From NCBI GenBank assembly GCA_036852015.1, contig JAANDG010000319.1, forward strand, positions 62,001 to 126,000: a stretch of 64,000 nucleotides of DNA, given 5' to 3'. The translations under genes were made by a program, and so were the position numbers. The notes under the pieces are model-generated. The model was not told where the DNA came from, did no database searches, and worked only from the letters and a program-made list of their open reading frames with translations. Numbering within the stretch: position 1 is the first letter of the stretch; each line of letters starts with the position of its first letter. The DNA is from Pelodera strongyloides. Taxonomy: Eukaryota; Nematoda; Chromadorea; Rhabditida; Rhabditidae. Shown in pieces: positions 1 through 12,877 of the stretch.

Positions 1-1431
1 ATGCGGATTTCATCTGAAAATGGAAAATTGGAAAATAAGATAAGATAAGGAGCTTCTTTTCACGTTTTCACGGTTCTTCGTCGATACGTACACGGTCATG
101 CTCACGGAATAGGTATCATAGACATAGAAGGGGATAAAGAAAACTGATCAAATCAGCGGTAAGACGACGAATATAATATCCATGAAACACTCTGCTAGAA
201 CCTGATAAGTGATTTTTGGTATGCGGTGGATGATTCACGAAAGGTTTAACAACTAAAGAGATATATATTATGGAGACAATATGATAAATGAAACCAGCAA
301 CCAGCTCACGATCCCACCATAATCAAAGAGGAAATAAATTGGAAACATGCAAGTGAATAACTAATACGTAAAGAAAATAATGAATATAGTGAATATACAA
401 TATATAATATGGTATCGAGGATTTCACCGTAGGCGGGTCTGGTCAGTGAGTACCCACGGTTTTAGATAATATAGAAAAGGAAATATGAATACGAAGAGTG
501 TACGATCAAATATAGTGTAATTAGAGAAAATCAGGACTTACGCATGCGGCTCTCCTGCATTTCTGAAGTGAACATTGCCCGGAAATACTGGGAACACGCG
601 GCCAACACAGAACGATGTGCAGGAAAACGACTGCCTGAAATAAAATAGACGTATACATACTTACTAAGGATATGTTAAAAGAAACACCGATGTAGTAACG
701 CAACATACGCATGCGATATAAAGAACGATGTGCTACAGTTATAAGGTTTCTCTTGGTACCCGGGCTTTCAACGTTTTAGTTCATGGGATTAAACGGGCAG
801 TACTTGCGTTCGTCTAGGAACGAATATTCCCAGGCGTAATCTTTTTAATACTTTGAGAATGAGGAATCCGTTAATGTCAAATCCGTCTAAAAGGAAAAGC
901 TCACAAGCTAGGGGGAAAACTGTGTCACAATTAAAGGTATACCTCCGGCCAATAGAACAACATCGCATAGCTGTTCATTGTCGCGTAAGATAGATAATTG
1001 GGCGAGAAGGAAACGTCCATGTGCAGCACTCTAAACAATTGATTTTATATAAGAATAGAAAACAGAAGCAACCGTTGTGAACATTCAACATTCAACTATT
1101 CAACAATATGGTAGGTAACTAGGTAACAATACATACAGTTGGGAGCCGTCAAATACAGACACGTTGGCAAATACAACAAACACCCTATTTTCTAATTGAC
1201 AGGGCAAATGAGCCAGAAGCTTTTGTTAAACGGTTCTTTATATTCCGGCATGTGTGTTTCTACACCTCCACATAGTTTCGAACAGTGACTCTGTTTTATA
1301 GTCGCGTAGTACATTCTCCACAATCGTCAGAACTTCAGAAGTGTTCTCACCTTGTGGGCTAACCCAGATTGAGTGCTTGCAGAAGGAGCCGAATCCAAAT
1401 GACCGAGCACAGTAGATGGATCATGGTCCAT
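1..1431 (-). CDS. BTB/POZ (probably Kelch-like) protein, 5' end, runs off left edge
   Basis: Four exons can be read on the minus strand: 1431-1351, 1030-943, 634-542 and 13-1 (edge). Start ATG is at 1431-1429. The first 27 residues are low complexity. Exon 2 then gives a BTB opening ([18 protein letters not shown]) and exon 3 the BTB core ([19 protein letters not shown], then TSEMQESRM). Introns end in TTTAG or TTTCAG, and phases agree (81, 88, 93 nt). About 91 residues are visible. The BTB fold is a dimerisation and Cullin-3 adaptor domain. The AHRxVLAACSxYFxAMF pattern is typical of BTB-Kelch substrate adaptors, but the BACK and Kelch repeats would lie beyond base 1, so the subtype is inferred. 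Confidence 0.85.
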
Positions 1432-3756
1432 TCTCTGGTTCAGGCACCGAAAGTTACAGCCCTAAACCGCAGAGTAAAATCAGAGTGAAAAGAAAATCAG
1501 GTTAACACAAGAAACGGGTCGATGAGCCGCAAAAGCACTGAAGAAAGCAAATAGTGCAACGGATTCGCATCTCGACCTAAATTAACAAAGTACCTATTAT
1601 GCAAACAAATACATCGCAATAAATATAATAAAAACAATAAAATTTGATTTGGAAAAAAAATGCTTAATTTCGCATTTTTCGCACTTTTTGCCACGCTACG
1701 CGTTGCAATTACGGTAATAGTTCCGCAGACTAGACTACAATCGTCTAATATTACTGCACAATCTAATATTACTGTAAGCGTTCTAACCTACGGATAATTT
1801 GTTAACGTATGCGTAGGGAACACAATTGGTCTCCTCTGACAAGATGTCCATATGCTGATCAGGTCATAATGAAAGGTCAGATAGTATGCAGTGATTTGAC
1901 CTTGTCACCCTGTCACATTCTCTATTTTTTAGCACAGACGTAGCACGTAGCACTTTTAAACGATATAGTACGTGGTTTGTGAAACACATATTACTGGACA
2001 ACTACATTTCCATGAGTTATATGTGATAAAAACATAACTCAATCTTCAGTCAACATAGCATTTACCTTATTTTTCGATAAGTCAAATATGTTACTCTGAG
2101 TTATGTATATTTTACTGACTGGTCTTTTTTCTTTATTGATCGCCATAAATAATTAATGTTTTATGGCTGTTTTTTTTCCTCGATACACAAGAATCTCTAA
2201 CCGCAGATAAATATGTGAATTTGAAACTCAAAGCCAATTGATGTATGCCAACAAAGGGTGTAGTTCATAGTTTGTGCCTTACCTTTTCTCTCTCTCTCCT
2301 TCAACGGAAGAAACTTATTTTTCGTTTTATTTGACATTTGTCAAACGAGTTTTCTTTTCGATTTCGACCACAATGCCATCGTTTGTTGTGCTTGAACTGT
2401 ACCCGCGCAGACGAAATATATAACCCCATCAATTGCACCGTCTACTCTTATTGGTCTAATATTTACTTTAAAAAATTTGGTCGTGCCGCCAGTTAGCTTT
2501 ATAAAAGATATGTGAAAGTATGTACATTTATCAGAATCAATACCATTATGTTATTCGTAAGTTTACAGTATAGGAAAAGACCTGCTAAGGGCCGGCGCTG
2601 GTAATACTTGCTAATTTTAGTCTATATCGTGATTCTAGCTAACCTGCGTATATATTCCTATTAAACAATATTTGATCCTCCCCTTCCTTTACTCGCTTTT
2701 TCAAAAATTTCACAGGTATTCTGTATTCAAACATGAGAATTTTCATCAAATTTTCGAGGTTTAATTTTGCTTGCGTCTGTGATATCTCAAAGCGGAACGC
2801 TATTTCCAATTTCTCTCTCTTTTCTTCCGCTTCCGCGGATGAAAAAGGATATCTTTAGTACGCATCTAATCGAACGCAAACATCATTCCACAGCACAAGT
2901 GTCAATTAGTCTATGGTCTATGACGTAAGATGAGTCTTGCAGTTAGACTAGTCTTATCGGTTTTAATCTGTTCCTAACCAAAATAAGTTATCCAATCTGC
3001 CTTTTCATAATTCTTTGACGCTTTCAGTTCAAATTGTTTATTTCCTTAGCGTGCACTTTTTTCAACTAAATTCTAGCCGGTAAAATTTCAATAGCACTAC
3101 TTTCCATGTTTTAAAATCAAGTCATTTCAAGTTAAAAACAATTGTAATTATAATTAGCAAATATGCAGCTTTTCCTTCTGTCCTGAACCTCTGAAAAAGA
3201 TCCAAATTGAACTGAGTCTGATGTTAGTAAGCGAAGCTGGTAAATGTACTGTAGAAGCTCAAACAATTTCACAAACAGTTAATTGATACCTTATCTTCGT
3301 TTTTTTAGTTTGTTAACGATAAACATCGGTATCTTTATGTATGCATTGCCGGCGTAAGTGAGATAAGATGAGTTATCGTTGAGTAAATAGTAGGGTCACC
3401 TCAAATCATCTTCGTTTTTCCTAGCTGCAAGCAACAAGGAGTACAAAAATACTTAAATGGCTTTTAATTATCTTAACTTTGCCGAGATCTGTAAAAGTAA
3501 ACCACACAAAGTTGTTTGTGAGTATCACGTCGCGGTGCAAGAAAGTACGAAATCTATCCTCAGTGTCTTTATTTCCTTCCTTTATAGTAGTCTGCTACTG
3601 TCTATGTGCCTCATTATTTTTACTGACTCCTTTCCTATTTAGACTATTTTTACTTGAATTCATTTGTTTTCAGCAATCATTATGCTTCTTTTTGGCCGCC
3701 AAGTGATGTAGTGGTATGCGTATGCCGTCCACGCAATTTTTCACTCGGTAGATATA
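1432..3756. other. Intergenic, divergent promoters of BTB and PLA2-like genes
   Basis: No convincing exon was found between the divergently transcribed BTB and PLA2-like genes. The DNA is AT-rich. A short near-tandem motif (TCTAATATTACTGCA type) occurs around 1740-1775. Open frames at 3457-3706 have no recognisable domain or splice context. Confidence 0.5.
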
Positions 3757-6588
3757 ATGGATAAACTTTCGCTTTCATACAATTTAGTGGGCCTCATGTG
3801 GGTGTTCCTGTGGAGTGCGTGGGTGGTCTTGGGACTATCTGCCCGCCTTGGTCCTCCCTCGACCACACACGCCCCCGTCCAACACACCACAACTACAGTA
3901 CACACAACAACGACTGCAAAACAGAAAACGGGAGGAGACTCCGAAGAAGATTACAGGTAATCGCATTTAGTGTACCACATAAGTTCAGGTTACTGTACTG
4001 TGTATGTAGCCATGTATGTAGACAGATACGGTGCGTAAATTGCGTAAGTCATATACTGTGGGTAAATGGCGTATCATTTTGCAAGCCAGCACAAAATTTG
4101 CATGCCCACTATGGGAATCAACTATTTACTACGATCCAAAATTCTTATAGAATTCATAGTTTTATATTGATGTACACCCCCCAATTAAAAGATTTGGCTT
4201 TGTAAAGCATGTCGGAATTTAATACCATCATCTTTCGATAAAAGGAAACCGTTTAAAAGGAAACAGAGCGCCAAATCTTACAAATTCATTCCAGTGACGA
4301 GATAGATTGGCAATGTGGGACCGATTTCTTCTCAAAAATGATGAGCGAAGGCCAGATTGAAGTGGACTGTCCGAAACTGAAAGGTGCGTACTTATCAGCA
4401 TTTTTCATGAGTTATTTTAAGTTTGAACTCCTCTCCTCCCTGTTTGCAGTGGCCCTCAGTGTGAGACAAAATACATATTTAAAAGCCTACAGAAGTAGTA
4501 GTATTGTGTGTTAGAACGCGGGTTTTGGTATAAAATTTGAATCTGTCACAGCCACTAAATATTAAAAATGAAATTTGTCGATACGCACGAAAATGTAAGT
4601 GCAAAGGGAAAGGTCTACTGAAAATATTATTTTATTGACGCATACTTCTATTTTTTTCTGTTTATGTAGATACAATACTGCAAATTTTTAGGGTTCATCA
4701 ATGTAGATTAATTGATTAATACTGTTGACTACCAATCTTTCAGTACCAATCAATAACTGTTGTTTGGCTCATGATGATTGTTACGATAAACAATTGGGCC
4801 GCAAGCACTGCGACGACGTATTTTGTAATTGCTTAGCGGTAAGTTAAGTAAGCACTACATCCATTTCTTTTCTTAATATTATTGGGAGATACAGAACTAG
4901 GAACGCATCAAATATGCCTCTCATAAAAAGTTTCTTCGTGTTTGAGATGAGTTAGTTCATGTTATACAAAGGCAGATAGCCTTCCAAAACTACAAATGTA
5001 AAACTAATCAATGAGCAGTATTAGTTTGGTCGTTGAAACGTATGCCGAAACGTAGTGTTACATAGTATTTTCCAATACATAACTTGTTGTGGTTGAATGT
5101 TGGGAAAGCAGTTTTACACAACGTCTAGCATAAGTTTCAAACACCGGTCATTATATCGCTTTAATTTGAGTACATCACTCTTTCATAAAATATTATAAAT
5201 TTTACAGTCCGCTACCGTATCCTCGCGAATTTGTCACAAAGAAGATGGGCCACTCTTCTGTACACTCGTGAGAGAATTGGGCGATTATGCGTACAGGTTC
5301 GTAATTTATACTGTAATGAATTACTTTGTAAGGCACTTGTGCAACACTGCAATATACGCGATGACAGCTCAGTGCATGATGAAAGCGAGCTAGCTAAAAG
5401 CAAGAGCTAGCCGCACCGTGTATTTCAGACACAGAACTCACAAAATTCCAAAGATTATGCGTCAAACCTTACATTTTCCTTTATGTAATGATAAAAGAAC
5501 ATGAGACAGCTTTTAAATAAACCCAACTATTAGGGATTGTTAGAGAGTACAAATCAGAATTAAAAACAAATGTTTTCAGCGCCGCTGGTAACACTACTTC
5601 CTCGCCCGTTACCCCAGTTACCCATACAACTACGGGTCCGGCGAAAAACACTACAACAGCCACTTCACAACATCAAGCTCCGGTGACAAAACCTACCACT
5701 CAGGATCCCGGTTCACTCCTTGGAAGAATGGCCAATAGTCACCACCAAGAACATCATGCTTATAGCAGAGCGAGACTTCGGTATGTGGGTTTGTTTAGTT
5801 GAACTAATATAAGGAGTTCATTAGTTAGCAAATTTATCATGGTAACTTTTGAGGGTCAGAATCACGGGAAAATCATACACCCAAACTTTCTCGCAACCGT
5901 GCGACGTGCGAGCAGAACAAACCAAAGCAATAACGACTAAAATTCTAAAATCTTTTCTTCAAAATCTACCGTCCAATAGCTCATCTGGCGCAATGCATTT
6001 GTTGTGTGGCACAACGAAGCATGTTGACCTTCTCGAGAGTCCGACCTACTTTAAAGGGTGAGGTCCACCTCAGAAAACCCAAAAAGTTATTATTTTTATT
6101 AGATTCCCCGTGTCTGTATCTACCAGAATAATTAAAACTAATTTGACAGAAAATTATTTCCAATGAAATATTGGGAAAAAAATAAAACGCATGGTTTAAA
6201 AAAGCAACAAACGCACAGCCATAACCCCGCCCTTTTATTATTCCCAAACAACGGTAGCGAGAGCGCGCTTTATCATGCACCATGCCCTATCGACGCCTAT
6301 CGGTACTGAGGGGCATTTTTTGCTCCATACTTCGTTGGAAATAATTTTCTGCCAAATTTGTTTTAGTTATTCTGGTAGATACAGACACGAGGAATCTAAT
6401 AAAAATAATAACTTTTTTGTTTTCTGAGGTGGACCTCACCCTTTAAATATGAGGTGGAGGGGATACAAGTTTTATATGCACTACACAAATATCCAAATTT
6501 CAGCGGTGTGCTGACTGCTCCGTCATGGACAGGAGCTATACCTCTACCGGAGTCCCCATTGGATATGAACGCACTCACTCGGTTCTAA
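3757..6588 (+). CDS. Secreted phospholipase A2-like protein, 6 exons, 252 aa
   Basis: Exons: 3757-3956, 4295-4383, 4744-4838, 5208-5296, 5580-5780, 6504-6588; total 759 nt, closing in frame at TAA. Residues 9-28 are a hydrophobic signal sequence. A Thr-rich linker follows (about 37-60). The core holds CGTDFFSKMMSEGQ, then the PLA2 signature NNCCLAHDDCYDKQLG with Cys102, Cys103, His106, Asp107 and Cys109, and then CDDVFCNC. A second Thr/Pro-rich stretch and a His-rich segment precede the C-terminus. The CCxxHDxC pair is the catalytic motif of secreted PLA2s, but the glycine-rich calcium loop (YGCYCG type) is not visible ahead of it. This matches the nematode PLA2-like family. Enzyme activity is therefore uncertain. 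The last intron hosts a foldback element. Confidence 0.85.
6051..6446. mobile_element. Palindromic MITE (TTAAAGGGTGAGGTCC ends)
   Basis: The two halves are inverted copies: the left end reads TTAAAGGGTGAGGTCCACCT and the right end is its reverse complement, AGGTGGACCTCACCCTTTAA. The inner sequence around 6090-6160 matches the reverse complement of 6345-6425. It has TTAA at both ends and no coding capacity. It lies in the last intron of the PLA2-like gene. Confidence 0.85.
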
Positions 6589-7862
6589 GTTCGCGCAGTT
6601 GTCGCTCAAAACGGGTGCCAGCCAATACGGGGCGGCGAACCCAAGCTCCAGGTTTACGCCGCACATCCTTTTCCCATCTTACAAGTAGGTAGTAGGTGTC
6701 GGCGTAACATGATTACATGATGTTTCATCAGTGCTATATTAGTGATCGCATAAAAGCATGGTTATTTCGCAAGGTGTGCACGTTAGTATAATGGTAAAAA
6801 TAATAAATTGCCTGCCGCCTATCGAACTGAAGAAGCGAAACAAAACACTGCTCTTTTCTTAACCCTTTCATCATTATATTATCTTTTTGTCTATCCAATA
6901 CAGTTCATTTTTGTTTCTCGTTTTCCCTACATTACGGGTAGGAAACTAAGACTAAGACTTCCACATATAAAACCACATAAAGACACTCCGCAGTATACTT
7001 GCCAATGCATTCTTATTATGCACACTTTCGGTGCTTCACTATTTTTGTGTGTTTTTCCTGTACCATCAGACCTCTGTGAATAAATAAGAAACTTTACCAA
7101 ATTTTTTTTTTCTGAATGACTAAATATGTACAATGCACACAAGCGTATATGTATATTTCACGTGAAGCGCTCATAAATGCAGTTTTCGGGATGTATGTAA
7201 TCGTATGCCATTATGTGAGCTTGTGGTGCACGCTGTATCTGGAGCGTATTTCGCATACAAGGATCCTTCTCGAGAGAAAACGTGAAAGCGAAATACCGGC
7301 CGGTTTTGGAAGCGCATCGTGAACAACTGAATTCTTGCGCATTTATGCTAATGTGCTCGAATTTAGCTCGATTTTTTATGCTAATTTATACTCATTTGCA
7401 TAAGCGGCATAAAAATGCTGGTCTACTCGATGCGTTTCAAAAGCCGGCCGGTATTTCGCTTGAACTATCCCATTTCTCCATCTAGATGAGCATAAGCTTC
7501 ATCCGCTTCAAAAACACAGTTCATTTAAATTTTCTCTTCCCCCATGAGTTTCAACGCATTTTGTGAAACGAATTTTCGAGATAAAGCGTAAAACGAAAGG
7601 CTTGGAAAGGTCTGTTTTGCAAATATGTAATGGTAAATAATAATGGTAAATAATAATTTTATTCAGAATATTGCATTTTAATTTTTGTTCTTTGCATGCT
7701 TGTACAGTCTTTTGGCAGACACCTAGAAAATTGTAAGCGTAAGTGAGTTCTCTTGAACAATAAACCTAATAACGTAATTATCAGTAGCGTAATTAGTGGT
7801 TAACGACTTCGCTTGTTCTTTTACCTAGCAATTGATTTTCTGAAAGTTGATTACAGAATAAA
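6589..7862. other. Intergenic, 3' flank of PLA2-like gene to protease gene
   Basis: No recognisable exon. It contains one MITE (7285-7461). A tRNA-like fragment near 6780 (TTAGTATAATGGTAA followed by TTGCCTGCC) is too short and unpaired to call. Confidence 0.5.
7285..7461. mobile_element. MITE family 1 (AAAGCGAAATACCGGCCGG)
   Basis: Terminal inverted repeats: left AAAGCGAAATACCGGCCGG and right CCGGCCGGTATTTCGCTT. The middle contains ATTTATGCTAAT, ATGCATTT-like motifs and a second inverted pair (GAAGCGCATCG / CGATGCGTTTC). This is the most common element in the window, about 177 bp per copy. Confidence 0.85.
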
Positions 7863-10800
7863 ATGCTTACAAGAAGTTGCGTACTACTTTTGATAACATA
7901 TCTTGTGGATGGTTTCATACGGTTCGGAAAACATGCCTCGGAAGATTTAGGTGTTGTCGTTTATTGTTTTTATCGAATAATATATTTACGTCTCGCAAAA
8001 TAAGAAGGATGCTTTTCGGCTTGTTCTAGAACTTATTGTCTGCATTGATAAGCAGGTAACCCTAAAAAGTTTAAGGTTAAGGTTAATTATTTTATTCACA
8101 GGTTTGCATAACTATATGGTGATTGTCAACATACGACCAGAAGCTGATGCTCCTCCCTCTCGGGTTAGCGTTTTTTAATTAAAAGGGGGACGTTGGAGTG
8201 CAAGCGGCGCGCTAATAGCTTACAATTTGTGAGCCTCTTTTTTGAAGGCCGTCACCACACCTGCTTATTACTGTAAACGTATTTCTTGTTTAAAACAAAC
8301 GGGAATACAAACGGACAAACGATTAGACCATCAGTCTTCCTAAGGAGTGCCAATATCACCTTTCCCAGAGTATGTAGAATTCAGAGTGGTAAATACAATA
8401 GAAAGTGGGACATACTAGAAAGTAAATTTTGCAGATATGCGGTGGCGTGCTTCTAACCGCACAAGTCATATATACTGCATGTCATTGTGTGTCTATGTTC
8501 GATGCCCGCGCTGGTCAACAAAGGTAAGTGGAATCAGATTCAATTAATGCGCTGCGTATTGGTACCGTGCACCGAACGCTAGGGCCGTATAAGTCGGACC
8601 ACCCACGAAGTTAAATTTGATCTAAATCTTAAATATTTGATCTAACAAGTCAAATTTGATCTAAAAGTTAAATTTGATCTAAAGACTAGTTCCAGATGAC
8701 AGATTGCTCGACGTCTTCGGGCTAGGGCCAGGAGGGATCGTCTATGATTCCCTCGCCGAAGTTCCTTTTTCTGTTTCTGTGACCAGTTTCAAAAGCCGCG
8801 TTCGAGTTGGGGAAAAGTTGGTGGAATTCCGGAATTCCACCGTTCGAGATGGACGCGGAAACGTGCGTGGAAAAGCAAAAATACCGTAGTGGAATCGTTG
8901 TGGGATTATATTTTTAACCACTGCAGGAGCCAAAAATGACGCTTGACCTCGACGGTTGGGGTTAAATAGCGGAAAAACATTTACGTTTCCGGTGTCCCAT
9001 CTCGAACGGTGGAATTCCGGAATTCCCACAACTTTTCCCAACTCGAACGCGGCGGCTAAATCAAACCATCAAATGCGTTTTTAGAGTACTTACGTACGGT
9101 GGTGAAGTGCAGGTGTACGCTTACAAAAACCTTGGTGCAAGTTGGGAATGGGCTCACGCGGATAGGCCACGAGCAATGCATATACGGTAAGCGAATTTAG
9201 GATTTCAATTTTGTCACATATTAGCGTATTATTATTTTCAGCACTACAGCGTCGAATTTTTTTGTTGTTGTGATAACTGTTAAACTCTTTATCGTTTTTT
9301 TATATTCAAAATTTATCGCAAAATCTGTAAAGGTAATATATGATTAGGTACCCGTTCACAAGAGTATACGTACCAAAAGAGGGCTGTTTACCGCATGGCG
9401 GCTTATTTTCGGTAGGCTATTTATCCTCTTCTGTTTGGCAACCTTACAGTATTGTTATATACATTCACAATAAACATTATAGAGTTTAAAATCATCGTAA
9501 TACTTAAATTTTCTCCCTCGGAAGGACTAAGGACCAAGAAAATACTAAATTAGTGGGTGCAACTAACACAGCTTCATAACCTTAGGAACGAGATTACGCC
9601 CTCGTGATGCTAGATAAACCTTTGGACTTCGGTGAACTTGGAGAGAATTTAATATGCACGACGGCCAATAGTCCCACTGTACCAATGTTATTCTTCTCGA
9701 AACACCATCAGGTTATCTTTGTAACTTCCTATCTTTAATTACGCATCTTTTTTAACCTTACATTTAAATACTTTCCTCTTTGTAGATATTCAGTCGCGAA
9801 GATGTTAAGTAAAGCTGCGTCATCACTGTTGAGTCAGCGTAATTTTTCACAAGAAGCAAACACCGAACTTCTTTTTTGAATTTAGCTGAATCACGCCGAA
9901 CTACTACGAAAAGGTCCATGCTTTTTGGCAGGATTCGGTCTGGAGGAAGTTGGTACGAATTTTTAGTGAGAATAAACATAAACCTAAACTAATTGTAAGA
10001 TACTAATTTTTATGTGCAACCTGTAAATCTTTGCCCATTTTCTCCTTTCGACAAAAATGTGCAGTCCCTGAAAACGAAACGAAAAGTTTTAGCAAGGTTC
10101 AAAGATACAGTTTGGATTTGGCATTATTCACTGTGCCTGTTACAGTAATTGCTTGAGTTTTAAGTGTTTTGACATACAAATAATCCTCTTTCAGATAAAC
10201 TAGACGAGGAGGACTATCTCAAGTACACCTGGGTGAGGAAGGTTTCATTCTACAGTTTTGGAAAAGTATTCGAAGTGGCTTTCGATTCTAAGGAGGGTAT
10301 GAATAGTGGAGCTTGTAAGGTGAGTTGTCTTACCAAGCTTATTCTTCTTCTCCATGCTTGATTCTACCTGAGGCCATATTCACCACTCAATTCCCCATGG
10401 GGAATTCCCGGTCTTTATCTCTGCGTGTCTCACATTAGAATGGTCTTTTCTGTCCCCAGGGAATATTTCCCCCAGGGAATGGGAGTGGTGAATATGGCCT
10501 CTGAAGTCTGAGACTCGGGGGTCCCGCATCAAGGAATGAAAGAGGATTTTGCAGTAATATTTAACGTCTCCCATTTTGATATTGTGATATTACACACGGG
10601 AGAAAGACAGGATATTTGATAAGAAATCACAGCATAAACTCCACTATGGCTACTAGTTCAAGCGCACCACCAATTTCAGGGCGACTCCGGGAGCTCGCTT
10701 ATTTGTATACATGATGGAATGCCGTTCACGGCAAGTTCTTTCAAATTATTTGGATCCTGCATTCTAAATTTTCTTCACCTTCCTCGCAATGTTACTGTAG

Positions 10801-12305
10801 TTATTGTATTGAATCTTGCCGAAATCAATGAGCAGGGATACTAGAAGTTAAACTATGCTATTCTCGAAATTCCCGTAGCATATCCTGTTCTAACGTTAAG
10901 ACAAACATCACAATAAAGGGATAGTAGCACCGAATTTATTTACCACACAATTTATTTTCGCATACTTCAATAATCTGTCCCTTGATGTTCAGATGGGCGT
11001 GGTTTCCGGCGGCACTACGAATCACACAGCAAAAGAAATCAATGAAAGACAATTGAAGAAATTGAAGCCAGAAACAATCACGTGGGAAATTTCGGAATTT
11101 TTTTCAAGTTTTCCAAGGGCGTGTAGTACCATATCTCATATCCGTATTTCATGCATTAGCTTATTGTGGCCTGCTAACTGGGATCTTGAATTTGATTAAA
11201 TAACGCCATATTGAAACATTGCAGCTTCTCGTTTAAATTGTACATCGATGTGCAAGATCACTTGTTGCTAGAATTTTTTCAAATAGTCAGCCGAGCGAAA
11301 ACTGTGGGCGTCGCCAATACGATGCTGTCGAATTTTTGTGCCAGGAGCACGCGAAAGGCGTACACACCCACGAATGTGAGGCACGAAGGTGTTCTTTGTT
11401 CAAGCTGAGAAAATACTCATGTATATCCACATTCAGGTGTCGTTCACGAAGAGAATTCGCTTTCTTCTCCAGTTTGGGTTTCCACTATAAGGATATTGTG
11501 AGGGTCATGGAGAATGAGTTTGTGAGTTCGGAAAATTTCTTGTGTTTCTCCAAAACCACAAAACCAGATTTTTGTTGGTTCAAACGATGGTTCAGAAAAA
11601 TAGTTTCAATCGATATTTATAGAAAATAAAAGAAGCTGACGGTATCGAGTATTGGCAGGGATTGTGCAAGGATCATTATAAGGACTTTGGATACTTGGAG
11701 AGAAAACAGAGGGTAATGTACATGTTGACATTCTCATATCATAAATCCATATGATGTGATGAGTGATGATACCTGACTGATGCTATTATTTATTTATTTA
11801 TTAAATAACACCACAAGGTGTGCATCACAATGAAATGATGAAAAGAAAGTAGGTATATATAACTCGTCGTGTTGTCATTATGTAGGCAGTACACCCTAGA
11901 ACTTTAGTGAGAAAAAAAACTAATGACCAAACGTCTCCACCCCGGCTTGTCTTACATTTGCGGAATTTCTTGTGTTCGATTCCTCTCGATTTCGTATTTT
12001 TTTTTTAAAGCGAAATACCAGCCGGTTTTGAAACGCATCGTGGATAGCTGCATTATTGTACAGTCTATGCAAATGGTCATAAATTAGAATAACAAATCGA
12101 GCTAAATTCGAGCAACTTTGCATAATATCGTAAGAATTCATCTGTCAACGACGCGTTTCAAAAACCGGACGATATTTCGCTTTAAATCATGTTCTTTTAG
12201 TTTGACGACGAACTACCGCGCGGATGTTTCTTCTGTCGGGATACTTCCAATTCAATTGTTAACATATTCACTTTTATTTGTATATTATTAATATTGATCT
12301 TTTAA
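7863..12305 (+). CDS. Trypsin-like serine protease with Cys-rich tail, 13 exons, 443 aa
   Basis: Exons: 7863-7950, 8102-8163, 8435-8523, 9085-9186, 9348-9411, 9586-9711, 9886-9952, 10195-10319, 10680-10730, 10993-11120, 11287-11521, 11623-11712, 12201-12305; total 1332 nt, in frame. Residues 1-17 form a signal peptide. The S1 fold is clear: CGGVLLTAQVIYTACHC with His67, DYALVMLDKPLDF with Asp138, CFLAGFG, and GACKGDSGSSLIC with Ser244. The usual GDSGGP is GDSGSS here. After MGVVSGG (259 on) comes a non-protease region of about 175 residues, rich in Cys and basic residues. The last residues (about 428-443) are very hydrophobic, like a GPI signal or tail anchor. The donor after exon 9 is GCAAGT. 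Exons 10-13 join in phase but have no family match, so that part is less certain. Confidence 0.82.
8585..8690. repeat. Short tandem repeat, unit near TTAAATTTGATCTAAA
   Basis: Four to five imperfect copies of a unit of roughly 20 bp (AAATTTGATCTAAA core) lie in the intron between protease exons 3 and 4. No function is evident. Confidence 0.7.
8700..9055. mobile_element. Foldback repeat with segment shared with 62.6 kb
   Basis: The stretch about 8795-8853 (CGCGTTCGAGTTGGG, then GGAATTCCGGAATTCCACC) is repeated in inverted form at about 8997-9053. The preceding 8700-8760 (GCTCGACGTCTTCGG and on) is the reverse complement of about 62620-62690 in an eya intron. It looks like a non-autonomous element family of the GGGCGCATTCGAGATGG type, also seen at 38.6-39.1 kb. 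Confidence 0.65.
10370..10502. mobile_element. MITE family 3 (GAGGCCATATTCACC ends)
   Basis: Terminal inverted repeats GAGGCCATATTCACCACT and AGTGGTGAATATGGCCTC flank a GGGAATT-rich interior (CCCCATGGGGAATTCCC). Located in the intron between protease exons 8 and 9. Related copies lie at 18924-19153 and 54250-55364. Confidence 0.85.
12007..12183. mobile_element. MITE family 1 copy in protease intron 12
   Basis: Starts AAAGCGAAATACCAGCCGG and ends AACCGGACGATATTTCGCTTT, with the typical GTTTTGAAACGCATCG / GACGCGTTTCAAAA inner pair. It ends 17 bp before the terminal protease exon. Confidence 0.85.
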
Positions 12306-12877
12306 TATCACTCAAGTTAACAGCTCATCCTCTGAAGTCAATCTATTTTCATTAGGATAGAGCCAGATGTAGAAAAACAGCATATTTATTAGACACTGAG
12401 TTACTCTATAGATTCCCTCAAGTTTCTCTCAAACGAAGAAACGGGTTTCATCATTTTACGCTATTAATTTTGATTTTCTTAAATATTTATGTGTTTTCTA
12501 TTCTCAAAATGTGCAGACTTTGAAATAAAAAGTTTTATCACAACACTGTCTCGCACATGAATACAACTCCTAAAGAAAGTATGCGCATGGCATGGGCCTT
12601 TTGGTAAGAACTGTCTCAGTTTTCCTAGAGTGTAGAGCATATTTTTGCAATGTTCGTCCCTCGCATCATGAGACTTGACCGACTTTTAATCACTATCGAC
12701 GAGGCTTTTCTTTCGTTTCTTTACAGTGATAAGTTGGGCTTGGACATTTCAGAAGAGTTGTGAAACACAGTAGAGCACAGTCATACTCCTGGAAGACCTT
12801 GTGCGCACAAGAAGTTATATCTCGATTAACAGTCCAACGCTCAAACCGCTGCTCTAACATAGAGCACCTTCAATGAC

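Noticed and set aside
3457..3706. Overlapping 60-75 codon frames upstream of the PLA2-like gene
   Set aside because: No domain and no consistent splice sites; AT-rich.
6775..6825. tRNA-like fragment
   Set aside because: Only A-box-like and GCC-like pieces; no B box or stems.
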